Source: Caballeronia insecticola
GTDB taxonomy: Bacteria > Pseudomonadota > Gammaproteobacteria > Burkholderiales > Burkholderiaceae
Length of the DNA stretch: 64,000 bases
Assembly (NCBI RefSeq): GCF_000402035.1
Contig: NC_021287.1
Location: 2,046,001-2,110,000 of the forward strand
Direction: 5' to 3'
In this document: one piece after another, positions 38,361 to 46,056 of the stretch
How positions within the stretch are numbered: position 1 is the first letter of the stretch
Layout: each line of letters starts with the position of its first letter
Position numbers and translations under genes: made by a program
The notes under the pieces: model-generated
Told to the model about the DNA's origin: nothing
What the model saw: only the letters and a program-made list of their open reading frames with translations
The model's database searches: none

Positions 38361-39337
38361 TTCTTCAGCACATCCGGGTTGATGGGGTTCGGCGGATTTC
38401 CGGCGCGCGGCCCTTCGCCCAGCCCGGCGATGAGATTGTCGGCCGCGAGATTGGCCATTGCGCGGCGCGTGCTTTCGGTTGCGCTCGCGATGTGCGGCGT
38501 CAACACGACGTTGTTGAGCGCGAGGAAATCCCGGTTGAAGTTCGGCTCGCCCTCGAATACGTCGATGCCCGCGGCTGCAATGCGCTTCTCGCGCAACGCG
38601 ACGATCAATGCCGCGTCATCGACGATACCGCCGCGCGCAATATTGGTAAGCGTCGCGCTCGGCTTCATCAGCGCGAGTTCGGCCGCGCCGATCGTGTGAT
38701 GGCTTTCCTTCGAGTACGGCACGACGAGCACGACGTGATCCGCGCGCTTGAGCAGATCTTCCTTCGACGCATATTCGGCATTGAGTTCGGTCTCGATCTC
38801 CGGCGCCACGCGCGAGCGGTTGTGATACATCACGCGCATGCCGAAACCGGCCGCCCGGCGCGCGAGCGCCTGACCGATGCGTCCCATGCCGATCACGCCG
38901 AGCGTCGAGCCGTACACGTCCGTACCCAGGAACGAATCGAACGACCACTTCTGCCACTTGCCCGCGCGCAGATAGTGCTCGGACTCGGTGACGCGGCGCG
39001 CCGCCGCCATCATCAGCGCCCAGCCGAAATCGGCGGTGGTTTCGTTCAGAACGTTCGGAGTATTGGTGCCGAGCACCTTGTGCGCATCGAACGCGTGCAT
39101 GTCGAAGTTGTTGTAGCCGACCGCCATGTTCGCCACGACCTTCAGGTTCGGCGCGCCTGCCAGTTCCTTCTCGCCGACCCACTCGCCCGCGGTGAACGCG
39201 CCATCCCGGTCGGCGAGACGCCGCGCGAACTCGTCTTGCGAGAGCACGTCGCCCAGGTTTGCGTCGACATCGAAATACTGTTTCAGGCGTTCGATCACAT
39301 CGGGAAAGGTGGGACGCGCGACAAGTACCTTCTTCAT
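38357..39337 (-). CDS. 2-hydroxyacid dehydrogenase, glyoxylate/hydroxypyruvate reductase type
   Basis: 326 residues, D-isomer-specific dehydrogenase family. NAD(P) site GVIGMGRIGQALARR, catalytic Arg in NIARGGIVDD, Glu in DVFEGEPN and His in LTPHIASAT are present. By sequence style it is GhrB/glycerate-dehydrogenase-like. It starts 9 bases after the antiporter gene and overlaps rmuC by 4, so it belongs to the LUD-antiporter operon. Confidence 0.92.
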   Translation of the reverse strand: MKKVLVARPTFPDVIERLKQYFDVDANLGDVLSQDEFARRLADRDGAFTAGEWVGEKELAGAPNLKVVANMAVGYNNFDMHAFDAHKVLGTNTPNVLNETTADFGWALMMAAARRVTESEHYLRAGKWQKWSFDSFLGTDVYGSTLGVIGMGRIGQALARRAAGFGMRVMYHNRSRVAPEIETELNAEYASKEDLLKRADHVVLVVPYSKESHHTIGAAELALMKPSATLTNIARGGIVDDAALIVALREKRIAAAGIDVFEGEPNFNRDFLALNNVVLTPHIASATESTRRAMANLAADNLIAGLGEGPRAGNPPNPINPDVLKK

Positions 39338-39346
39338 CGAATGCTC

Positions 39347-40759
39347 CTAAAAAAATAGCCAGCCCAGAACGGCGAAAAGCGGCAGCAAGACGATGCCCGA
39401 CCACGCCATATAGCCGAAGAACCCCGGCATGCGCATGCCGCGCGATTCGGCGATCGCCTTCACCATGAAATTCGGCGCGTTGCCGATATACGTGTTCGCG
39501 CCCATGAACACTGCGCCCGCGGAGATGGCGGCGAGCGTCGTGGCGTCGGTGGTCATCAGCGTGCGGGCGTCGCCGCCCGCGAGATTGAAGAACACGAGAT
39601 AGGTCGGCGCGTTGTCGAGGAACGAGGAAAGCAGGCCCGTTGCCCAGAAATAGGCGAGATCAACCGGCTTGCCGTGCGCATCGGACACCGCGTGGACGAT
39701 GCCGGCAAACGCACCCGCCTCGCCCGCGCGCAAGATGGTGATGACCGGCGCGATAGTCACGAAGATTGCCGCGAAGAGTTTCGCGACTTCCTCGATGGGC
39801 GCCCAGTCGAACGCGTTGCCCGCGCGCGCGCTTTTAGGCGTGAGCGCGAGCGACGCAAGCAGCACCGCAACGAGCAGGACATCGCGCACGAGATTCTGCA
39901 ACTGCACCTGCGTGCCGAACACATCGAACGCGATGCCCGGCTTCCAGAGGCCGCTCATCAGCACGAGCGCGATGATCGCCCCGAGCAGCGCGAAGTTGAT
40001 CTTGCCGTCGATGCCGAGCGGGGGCGTGTCCGGCGTCGGATCGAGAAAGGGGCGCTTTGCGTCGTGCCTGCGCCAGTAGTAACTGTCGAGCATATAGAAG
40101 AGCGCAAGCAGCACGACGCAGACGAAGAGCATCGGCCAGGCGAGATGCACGGTGGTCCAGAAAAAGCCGACGCCGTTCAGAAAGCCCAGGAACAACGGAG
40201 GATCGCCGAGCGGCGTAAGCGAGCCGCCCGCGTTCGCGACGAGAAAAATAAAGAACACGACGACATGCACGGCGTGCTTGCGATTGTCGTTGGCGCGCAG
40301 CAGCGGACGGATCAGCAGCATGGCCGCGCCCGTCGTGCCCATGATGCTCGCGAGCCCGGCGCCGAGCGCGAGGATGCCGGTATTGAGGCGCGCCGAGCCG
40401 TGCAGATTGCCGCGCACGCAGATACCGCCCGCGACCGTGAAGAGCGCCGCCAGCAGAATGATGAACGGCACGTATTCTTCGAGCATCGCGTGAATCAGTA
40501 CGCCGCCCGCCGTGGCGGCGCCGAAGGCGAACGCGAACGGCACGAGGAACGCGAGCGCCCACGCGGCCGCGATCTTGCCGAAATGGTGATGCCAGAGCCT
40601 CGGTGCGACGAGCGGAAAAACGGCGATGGACAGCAGCACGCCGGCAAACGGAATGCCCCACGCGGCGGAAAGCTTCGTGCCGTCGAGGGTCGCCGCCACG
40701 GCCGGCGCATTCACCAGCGCCAGCGCGGCGAACACGGCGCCGGAAACGATACGGCGCAT
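39347..40759 (-). CDS. NhaD-type sodium:proton antiporter
   Basis: 470 residues with about 12 membrane helices, ion-transporter superfamily. Typical motifs: FLVANAGGSLTPLGDPPLFLGFL, ASIMGTTGAAMLLIRP, SSFLDNAPTYLVFFNLAGG and ISAGAVFMGANTYIGNAPNFMVKAIAE. An N-terminal signal-like segment (AALALVNAPAVAA) precedes the first core helix. NhaD proteins exchange Na+ or Li+ for protons. Flanked at 5 bases by a LUD protein and at 9 bases by a 2-hydroxyacid dehydrogenase, which suggests an organic-acid link, so the transported ion or acid should be treated as open. Confidence 0.9.
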   Translation of the reverse strand: MRRIVSGAVFAALALVNAPAVAATLDGTKLSAAWGIPFAGVLLSIAVFPLVAPRLWHHHFGKIAAAWALAFLVPFAFAFGAATAGGVLIHAMLEEYVPFIILLAALFTVAGGICVRGNLHGSARLNTGILALGAGLASIMGTTGAAMLLIRPLLRANDNRKHAVHVVVFFIFLVANAGGSLTPLGDPPLFLGFLNGVGFFWTTVHLAWPMLFVCVVLLALFYMLDSYYWRRHDAKRPFLDPTPDTPPLGIDGKINFALLGAIIALVLMSGLWKPGIAFDVFGTQVQLQNLVRDVLLVAVLLASLALTPKSARAGNAFDWAPIEEVAKLFAAIFVTIAPVITILRAGEAGAFAGIVHAVSDAHGKPVDLAYFWATGLLSSFLDNAPTYLVFFNLAGGDARTLMTTDATTLAAISAGAVFMGANTYIGNAPNFMVKAIAESRGMRMPGFFGYMAWSGIVLLPLFAVLGWLFF

Positions 40760-40764
40760 CGGCC

Positions 40765-41436
40765 TCAGGCTCCGCGCACGACGATCACATGCACGCGATA
40801 CGGTCCGTGCGCCCCGAGCACGATGGTCTGCTCGATGTCACCGGTACGCGACGGCCCCGACACGAAGTTGACCGCGCGCGGCAGTTCGCCCCGTTCCGCG
40901 CGCATGAGCGCGAACGCGTCTTCGTGCGCGGCGACGATGCGCGACGCCGGCACGATCGCGATATGCGTCTGCGGCAAGAGCGCGCCGGATGCGGGCGTGT
41001 CGGCGCCGGACAACAACACGAGCGAACCGGTTTCGGCCGTGGCGCAAAAGCACCCCGTGATGCCGACGAGATCAGCGTCAGCCGGCTTGCGCAGCGCGGC
41101 CGCGATGCCCGCCTCGGCCCACGGAAGATCACCGAGCGCGGGCCACGCGACGACCTCGACCGGCAGATTCAGCGACCGGAGATAGCGCGCGGTTTCGGCG
41201 GGCGCATGCGCGAGCGCGTCGACTTCGGCGACGGTGGTAGACAGACGCTCCGCTTCAAGCGTGAAGCGCGCGATGAGTTCGTCACGCGTTTGCGGCAGCG
41301 GCGGACGCGGCCCTGCCGGATGGCGCTCCACATACTCTTGCGCCGCCGCGCGTTCGGCATCCGTCGGTGCGCCATGACGGCCTTGCGCGCTGCGAATGCG
41401 CGCGAGAATAGTGCGGCGCGCGGCCGATGTATCCAT
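40765..41436 (-). CDS. LUD-domain protein, LutC-like
   Basis: 223 residues, LutC/YkgG fold. It has the family's GITGCFCATAETGSLVLLSG and the C-terminal FVSGPSRTGDIEQTIVLGAHGPYRVHVIVV. In lactate oxidation LutC works with the iron-sulfur proteins LutA and LutB; here it stands without them, first in an operon with the antiporter and a 2-hydroxyacid dehydrogenase. A second full lutABC set lies at 45469-48184. Start ATG 41436 chosen from family length. Confidence 0.9.
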   Translation of the reverse strand: MDTSAARRTILARIRSAQGRHGAPTDAERAAAQEYVERHPAGPRPPLPQTRDELIARFTLEAERLSTTVAEVDALAHAPAETARYLRSLNLPVEVVAWPALGDLPWAEAGIAAALRKPADADLVGITGCFCATAETGSLVLLSGADTPASGALLPQTHIAIVPASRIVAAHEDAFALMRAERGELPRAVNFVSGPSRTGDIEQTIVLGAHGPYRVHVIVVRGA

Positions 41437-41496
41437 GGTGCCGTCCTCGTGAATGCGTGGGTATATGCGCCGCGCGTCGATCAACGGCGCGAGCAA

Positions 41497-41529
41497 ATTA
41501 TAGCGAGCGAGGTTCGCGCACGAACCTCG
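41497..41529 (-). promoter_or_regulatory. Inverted repeat next to a TATAAT before the LUD operon
   Basis: A perfect 9-bp inverted repeat with a 4-base centre (arms 41508-41516 and 41521-41529, CGAGGTTCG / CGAACCTCG) abuts a minus-strand TATAAT (41497-41502). There is no T-run after the hairpin, so an operator over the promoter is favoured over a pncB terminator. No good -35 is seen. Confidence 0.5.
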
Positions 41530-41568
41530 GCCGGACGGCATAAGCCGCGTGCACGAAGCCGCGACGAA

Positions 41569-42759
41569 TCAGATCTCGCCCACGGGCTGCTCGATACCGA
41601 ACACCTGACGCAGATACGCCAGATACGCGCGGTCGTCGCACATGTTCTTGCCGGGAGAATCCGAGAGTTTCGCGACCGGCTGCCCGTTACAGCGGACCAT
41701 CTTGATGACGATCTGCAGCGGTTGATAGCCGAGATCGTTGGTGAGATTCGTGCCGACGCCGAATGCCAGCTGACAGCGCCCGCGGAAACGTTCGTAGAGT
41801 TGCAGCACGCGGGGCACGTCGAGCGCGTCGGAAAAGACGAGGATCTTGGTGCGCGGATCGCAGCGGTTTTCCTCGTAATGCCGGATGAGGCGCTCGCCCC
41901 AGTCGAACGGGTCGCCGGAATCGTGGCGCGCGCCGTCGAACAGCTTGCAGAAGTACATGTCGAAGTCGCGCAGGAACGCCTTCATGCCGTAGACGTCCGA
42001 CAGTGCGATGCCCAGATCGCCGCGATATTCCTTCGCCCACATTTCGAAGCCGAAGATTTGCGAGTCGCGCAGGCGGGGACCCAGCGCCTGACATGCCTGA
42101 AGGTACTCGTGCGCCATCGTGCCGAGCGGCCGCAAGCCGTGCTTCATCGCGTAATAGACGTTGCTCGTGCCGGCGAACTGCGCGCCGAGCCGCTCCTTGA
42201 GCGTCAGCACGACTTCCTCGTGCCACTGCCCCGAGAAGCGCCGGCGCGTGCCGTAATCGGCGATCTTGCAGTCGGAATATTCAGGCGGCGTGGCGAGCAG
42301 GCTGATCTTGTCGCGCAGGCGTTCGCGGCCGATTTCGTACTCCGGCTTGCGCTGCGTGTTGCGGAAATAGACCTCGTTGACGATCGCGAGCACCGGAATT
42401 TCGAACAGGATCGTATGCAGCCACGGCCCGACGATCTCGATATCGATCTCGCCGTTGTTCTTGGGCGAAGGCGCAATCCGGATGGATTTCTCGTTCAGGT
42501 GAAACAGATCGAGGAAATCGATGAAATCGCTCTTGATGAAGCGCATGCGCCGGAGGTAATCCAGTTCCTCTTCCTTGAAGCGCAGATTGCAGAGCTGGCG
42601 GACTTCGTCGCGGATTTCGTCAATGTACGGAACGAGGTCGACGTTCGGCGTGCGGCACCGGAAGCGATATTCGACATGCGCCGCGGGGAAATGATGCAGC
42701 ACGACCTGCATCATCGTGAATTTGTAGAGATCGGTATCGAGCAGCGAATTGATGATCAT
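41569..42759 (-). CDS. pncB: Nicotinate phosphoribosyltransferase
   Basis: 396 residues. It converts nicotinic acid to nicotinate mononucleotide in NAD salvage. The N-terminus [25 protein letters not shown] is diagnostic, with later motifs [19 protein letters not shown] and [26 protein letters not shown] 42759 has GGAAG upstream; an in-frame start seven codons earlier is not needed. It is divergent from fdxA, with 285 bases between that hold no gene. Confidence 0.96.
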   Translation of the reverse strand: MIINSLLDTDLYKFTMMQVVLHHFPAAHVEYRFRCRTPNVDLVPYIDEIRDEVRQLCNLRFKEEELDYLRRMRFIKSDFIDFLDLFHLNEKSIRIAPSPKNNGEIDIEIVGPWLHTILFEIPVLAIVNEVYFRNTQRKPEYEIGRERLRDKISLLATPPEYSDCKIADYGTRRRFSGQWHEEVVLTLKERLGAQFAGTSNVYYAMKHGLRPLGTMAHEYLQACQALGPRLRDSQIFGFEMWAKEYRGDLGIALSDVYGMKAFLRDFDMYFCKLFDGARHDSGDPFDWGERLIRHYEENRCDPRTKILVFSDALDVPRVLQLYERFRGRCQLAFGVGTNLTNDLGYQPLQIVIKMVRCNGQPVAKLSDSPGKNMCDDRAYLAYLRQVFGIEQPVGEI

Positions 42760-43044
42760 GGTTGTGACTGGAACTTCCACGCGAATGGACGGCGCGCCGG
42801 GTCGAGCCCGCGTGTCGCTGGGTCTTCAGGACCATGTTACCCGAATGTTCCCGCCCGCATTTCGCATGACCCGCTCTTTCGGAAACTATGCATACATAAA
42901 TCACGAATCGATATAAAGCGGGCCGTTCGGCGCTCGTGCCCGTTTTTCTCATTACGTTACAATACGCGTTTCAGCAAGCGCACCTCCCGGCCCATGCAGC
43001 CGCCCAGGGCGCCGCCCCCACGAATTCCGCATGCAGGAGCCTGA

Positions 43045-43368
43045 ATGACTCACGTTGTGACCGAAAGCTGCATCAAGTGCAAGTTCACTGACTGCGTGGA
43101 CGTGTGCCCGGTGGATTGCTTCCGCGAAGGTCCCAACTTTCTCGCGATCGATCCGGACGAGTGCATCGACTGCGCCGTGTGCGTGGCCGAATGCCCGGTC
43201 AACGCGATCTACGCCGAAGAAGACGTACCCGGGGATCAACAGCATTTCACCGAACTGAACGCCGATCTCGCGCGCAACTGGCCGAGCATCACCAAGACCA
43301 AGGCCCCGCTGCCCGAGTCGGACGAGTTCAAGGACGTGAAGGACAAGCTCAATCTGCTGGAGCGTTGA
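43045..43368 (+). CDS. fdxA: Seven-iron ferredoxin FdxA
   Basis: 107 residues. Two Fe-S sites: CIKCKFTDCVDVCPVDC (the [3Fe-4S] plus one [4Fe-4S] ligand) and CIDCAVCVAECPVNAI. The tail (about 60-107) is the usual acidic extension of the Azotobacter FdI type. It is a cytoplasmic electron carrier. A -10-like TACAAT lies at 42958-42963, with no clear -35. Confidence 0.96.
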   Translation: MTHVVTESCIKCKFTDCVDVCPVDCFREGPNFLAIDPDECIDCAVCVAECPVNAIYAEEDVPGDQQHFTELNADLARNWPSITKTKAPLPESDEFKDVKDKLNLLER

Positions 43369-43437
43369 TATTCGCGGGATTGAGCCGCTGCCACGGTTTT
43401 TTCAACGCAAAAAAGTGTGTTAAATGACTCTTCTGCG

Positions 43438-43466
43438 TTGACACGCTAACAACGGCTCCCTATAAT
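43438..43466 (+). promoter_or_regulatory. Perfect consensus sigma-70 promoter of the tRNA-Asn genes
   Basis: TTGACA (43438-43443), 17 bases, then TATAAT (43461-43466): both hexamers and spacing are exact consensus. The first tRNA begins 23 bases after the -10. Confidence 0.93.
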
Positions 43467-43488
43467 TCCGCTTCTCTGCTGTAGATGT

Positions 43489-43564
43489 TCCCCGATAGCT
43501 CAGTTGGTAGAGCGCCGGACTGTTAATCCGTAGGTCCCTGGTTCGAGCCCAGGTCGGGGAGCCA
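43489..43564 (+). tRNA. tRNA-Asn (GTT), copy 1
   Basis: 76 bases with a full cloverleaf: acceptor TCCCCGA pairing with TCGGGGA, D-loop AGTTGGTA, anticodon GTT in CTGTTAA, T-loop GGTTCGAGCC, and an encoded 3' CCA. It is followed by its own terminator. Confidence 0.97.
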
Positions 43565-43590
43565 AAGTCTTCAGCAAGACGGTTTCAAAG

Positions 43591-43616
43591 AACCCAGCAA
43601 CCGGCTGGGTTTTTTA
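43591..43616 (+). terminator. Terminator-like hairpin between the tRNA-Asn copies
   Basis: AACCCAGC pairs with GCTGGGTT, followed by TTTTTA. It lies between the two tRNA genes and would limit read-through to copy 2. Confidence 0.75.
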
Positions 43617-43641
43617 TCACAGTTGTAGATGTGCAAGTTGT

Positions 43642-43717
43642 TCCCCGATAGCTCAGTTGGTAGAGCGCCGGACTGTTAATCCGTAGGTCCCTGGTTCGAG
43701 CCCAGGTCGGGGAGCCA
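43642..43717 (+). tRNA. tRNA-Asn (GTT), copy 2
   Basis: Identical over all 76 bases to copy 1, including the encoded CCA. No separate strong promoter is visible between the copies, so it is probably read from the promoter at 43438-43466. A tandem duplication is the simplest origin. Confidence 0.97.
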
Positions 43718-43730
43718 AAAGCTTCCACGC

Positions 43731-43757
43731 AAAGCCCAGTCGTCTGACTGGGCTTTT
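43731..43757 (+). terminator. Terminator after tRNA-Asn copy 2
   Basis: AAAGCCCAGTC pairs with GACTGGGCTTT around a 4-base loop and is followed by T residues. Confidence 0.88.
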
Positions 43758-44059
43758 TGCATTTGCGCCGCTCAATCGCGAGTGCGTCGAAGCAAAGCCT
43801 CTAATTTCCCCCGCTTCCTCTCCATAAAAACGTAGAAAACCTTTCATTTAGCCTACCTGACGCACATTAGGCGTTAATTCTGCAAGTGCTTCGTGCAAAA
43901 GTGGTTTCTCGTACAGAAGCAGGTATTGCGAGGAATTACCGTTGAGCCTCGGTTTTCACGGACGAGCGTCGGCGCTGACTAATTAGGTTACCTAACCAAC
44001 ATTACTCGATAGGCGCTGTTCCGCGGATAACCGGATAAACACAATACGGGGAGCAACTC
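43758..44059 (+). promoter_or_regulatory. AT-richer spacer upstream of the acyltransferase, with palindrome
   Basis: No gene is seen in this 302-base spacer, which is lower in GC than its surroundings. It holds a perfect 6+1+6 palindrome TTAGGTTACCTAA at 43983-43995, about 65 bases before the acyltransferase start, and a looser GCCTA/TAGGC inverted repeat at about 43850-43872. The palindrome is a candidate operator; no integrase or repeat of the tRNA end was found. Confidence 0.4.
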
Positions 44060-45235
44060 ATGGGGTTCAGGCAAGGCATCACACTCGCGGATCGCATCGA
44101 GCAGGTCGGCTCGGCGTCGAGCGGATTCGATTATCTGCGCATCGGGCTGGCGATCGGCGTCGTGTGCTGGCACAGCATCGTCACGACGCAAGGTTTCGGC
44201 TACGAACAGCCGCTCTGGGACAGCTGGCGCATGCTGATCGGCGGTCTTCTGCCGATGTTCTTCGCGCTCTCCGGCTTTCTCGTCAGCGGCAGTCTCGTGC
44301 GCACGAAGAGCATCGGCCGGTTTCTTTCGCTGCGCGCGATTCGCCTCTACCCTGCGCTCGCCGTGGAAGTGCTGCTGTCGGCGCTGATCCTCGGGCCCCT
44401 GCTCACGAAGCTGCCGCTCTCCGAATACTTCTCCCGGCACGAGTTCTGGGCGTATTTCCACAACATCATCGGCTATATCACGTTCCCGCTGCCGGGCCTG
44501 TTCGACGACAACCCGTTCCCCTCGATCACCAACGTCTCCCTGTGGACGATTCCGTTCGAACTCGAGTGCTACATCTGCCTGACGGTGTTCGCGCTGATCG
44601 GGCTCAAGCGCCGGTTTCTGCTGCTGCTCGCCGTCTGCGTGATGATGGTGTGCGCCACCTACATGCTCGCGCACCGCCCGAACGCCATCCAGTTCGACAC
44701 GCCGCCCGGACGGCTGCTCGTCGGATGCTTTCTCGGCGGCGTGCTCGCGTATCTCTACCGCGATCGCATTCCGTTCAGCGGCGGCCTGTTCGCGCTCGCC
44801 CTCGCGCTGCATTTCCTCCTCACGCGCCATGCGTGGACGGCGTATCTCTCGATCTTTCCGACGGCATACGTGACGGCCTGGCTCGGCCTGCTCAATCCGC
44901 CGAAGCGCACGTTCCTGTTGCGCGGCGACTATTCATACGGGCTGTATCTCTTCGCGTTCCCGATCCAGCAGGCTTATGCGCAACTGTTTCCGCAGCATCG
45001 CGTGATCTGGCTGGCGACGCTGTGCGCGCTTGCCGCCGGCCTCGCCTATGCCGCGTTCTCGTGGCACTGCGTCGAGAAGCCGATTCTGAAGCGCAAGAAC
45101 GAGATCATCGCGACGGCCGGGCGCATGCTCCGCCCTGTTGCCCGCGCGCTGTCGTTCGCCTGGCCCGCGATGTCCCGCCAATCCGCGCGCGGTAACGAAG
45201 CGAATATCGCCGTGGGTGAAACCTCGCGTTCCTGA
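44060..45235 (+). CDS. Acyltransferase 3 family membrane protein
   Basis: 391 residues, about 10 membrane helices. The family O-acylates surface sugars such as O-antigen or exopolysaccharide. Early motif FDYLRIGLAIGVVCWHS with the conserved His38, then ALSGFLVSGSLVRTKSIGRFLSLRAIRLYPAL with the RxxR/YP motif. The C-terminus has FSWHCVEKPILKRKN, typical of OafA/ExoZ types. No polysaccharide genes lie nearby, so the acceptor is unknown. The start at 44060 is preceded by GGGGAGC. Confidence 0.9.
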   Translation: MGFRQGITLADRIEQVGSASSGFDYLRIGLAIGVVCWHSIVTTQGFGYEQPLWDSWRMLIGGLLPMFFALSGFLVSGSLVRTKSIGRFLSLRAIRLYPALAVEVLLSALILGPLLTKLPLSEYFSRHEFWAYFHNIIGYITFPLPGLFDDNPFPSITNVSLWTIPFELECYICLTVFALIGLKRRFLLLLAVCVMMVCATYMLAHRPNAIQFDTPPGRLLVGCFLGGVLAYLYRDRIPFSGGLFALALALHFLLTRHAWTAYLSIFPTAYVTAWLGLLNPPKRTFLLRGDYSYGLYLFAFPIQQAYAQLFPQHRVIWLATLCALAAGLAYAAFSWHCVEKPILKRKNEIIATAGRMLRPVARALSFAWPAMSRQSARGNEANIAVGETSRS

Positions 45236-45304
45236 TCAAGCCGGCATCGCCGCCGTCCAGGCAGATTTTGTATAACTTCGGATTGAGCGCAAAGGAGGAA
45301 AAAC

Positions 45305-45456
45305 ATGACCGCACCGGCGGGCTGACTCGCGCGTTCAAGTATCTCTATTCGATCCGGCTCGTCGGCAAGCGGCTCAAGGCGTGGAACCGGACCGTGAACT
45401 ACGTCGTCAAGTGGCTGTTCGGGGGTATCGTCGCGGCGCTGTTCTGGAAGCACTGA
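45305..45456 (+). pseudogene. Frameshifted gene for a small membrane protein
   Basis: A very strong ribosome site (AAAGGAGG, 45291-45298) precedes ATG 45305, but that frame stops after six codons (TGA at 45323-45325). From about 45320 the neighbouring frame continues with strong GC3 bias to a TGA at 45454-45456 and reads LTRAFKYLYSIRLVGKRL, then a hydrophobic C-terminus VKWLFGGIVAALFWKH. One extra base in the GGG run at 45319-45321 would join the two into a 50-residue basic, single-helix protein. A real mutation, programmed shift or sequencing error are all possible. Confidence 0.55.
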
Positions 45457-45468
45457 AGGCGCGCGGCT

Positions 45469-46056
45469 TCACGCAAGCCACACGACCGTCAGCGAGCGCA
45501 CGCCCTGCGCGCCGCGAATCAGCACGCCTTCGATATCCGCCGTCGCCGACGGGCCGGTCACAAGCACCGCATAGCGCGCCGCCGCGAAGTCGGGCCGCCG
45601 ATAAACCTGCTGCAAGCCTTCGACGAGTTGCGCCGGATCGAGCAGCACGACGAGATGCTGCGCGAGATAGCCGATCGAATTCACGACGTACTCGCGCTCG
45701 CTGAACCACACCGAACCGGTTTCCGCGACGCCGAAGCGCCCGCGCACGATGCCGACATCGACGTCCTGAAGCGACGCCGGCACGGTATCGGGCGACAGCG
45801 CGCGCGTGCCGTCGATGCCCGGCACCGCCGAGGCGATCACCTTCGCCTCCGGAAACCGCGACGCGATGAACGCGTTCGCGTCGGCGAGGCTCGCCGCCTC
45901 GACGCAGCTTCCGCCCATCGCGGTGAGCGCCGCGCTGAAGCGCCCCTTCAGGTCGCCTTCGCCTTCCGGCGCGGCGAAAATCGGCACGTCGGGGCGCGGC
46001 CGCGACGCGGGTTGCGCCGCGCGGATCTTCGATAGAAACGCTTCGCGAGTCGTCAT
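45469..46056 (-). CDS. lutC: Lactate utilization protein LutC
   Basis: 195 residues, LUD domain. Motifs GRFGVAETGSVWFSEREYVVNSIGYLAQHLVVLLDP and VTGPSATADIEGVLIRGAQGVRSLTVVWL. Together with LutA and LutB it oxidises L-lactate to pyruvate and feeds electrons to the respiratory chain. It overlaps lutB by 4 bases and is the last gene of the operon. Confidence 0.94.
   Translation of the reverse strand: MTTREAFLSKIRAAQPASRPRPDVPIFAAPEGEGDLKGRFSAALTAMGGSCVEAASLADANAFIASRFPEAKVIASAVPGIDGTRALSPDTVPASLQDVDVGIVRGRFGVAETGSVWFSEREYVVNSIGYLAQHLVVLLDPAQLVEGLQQVYRRPDFAAARYAVLVTGPSATADIEGVLIRGAQGVRSLTVVWLA

Noticed and set aside
41508..41529. Rho-independent terminator for pncB
   Set aside because: The stem is good, but there is no T-run after it on the minus strand, and a TATAAT immediately follows, so an operator or promoter role fits better.
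43480..44060. Genomic island or phage insertion at the tRNA-Asn genes
   Set aside because: tRNA genes are common insertion sites, but no integrase, direct repeat of the tRNA 3' end or foreign gene block is present beyond the lower-GC spacer.
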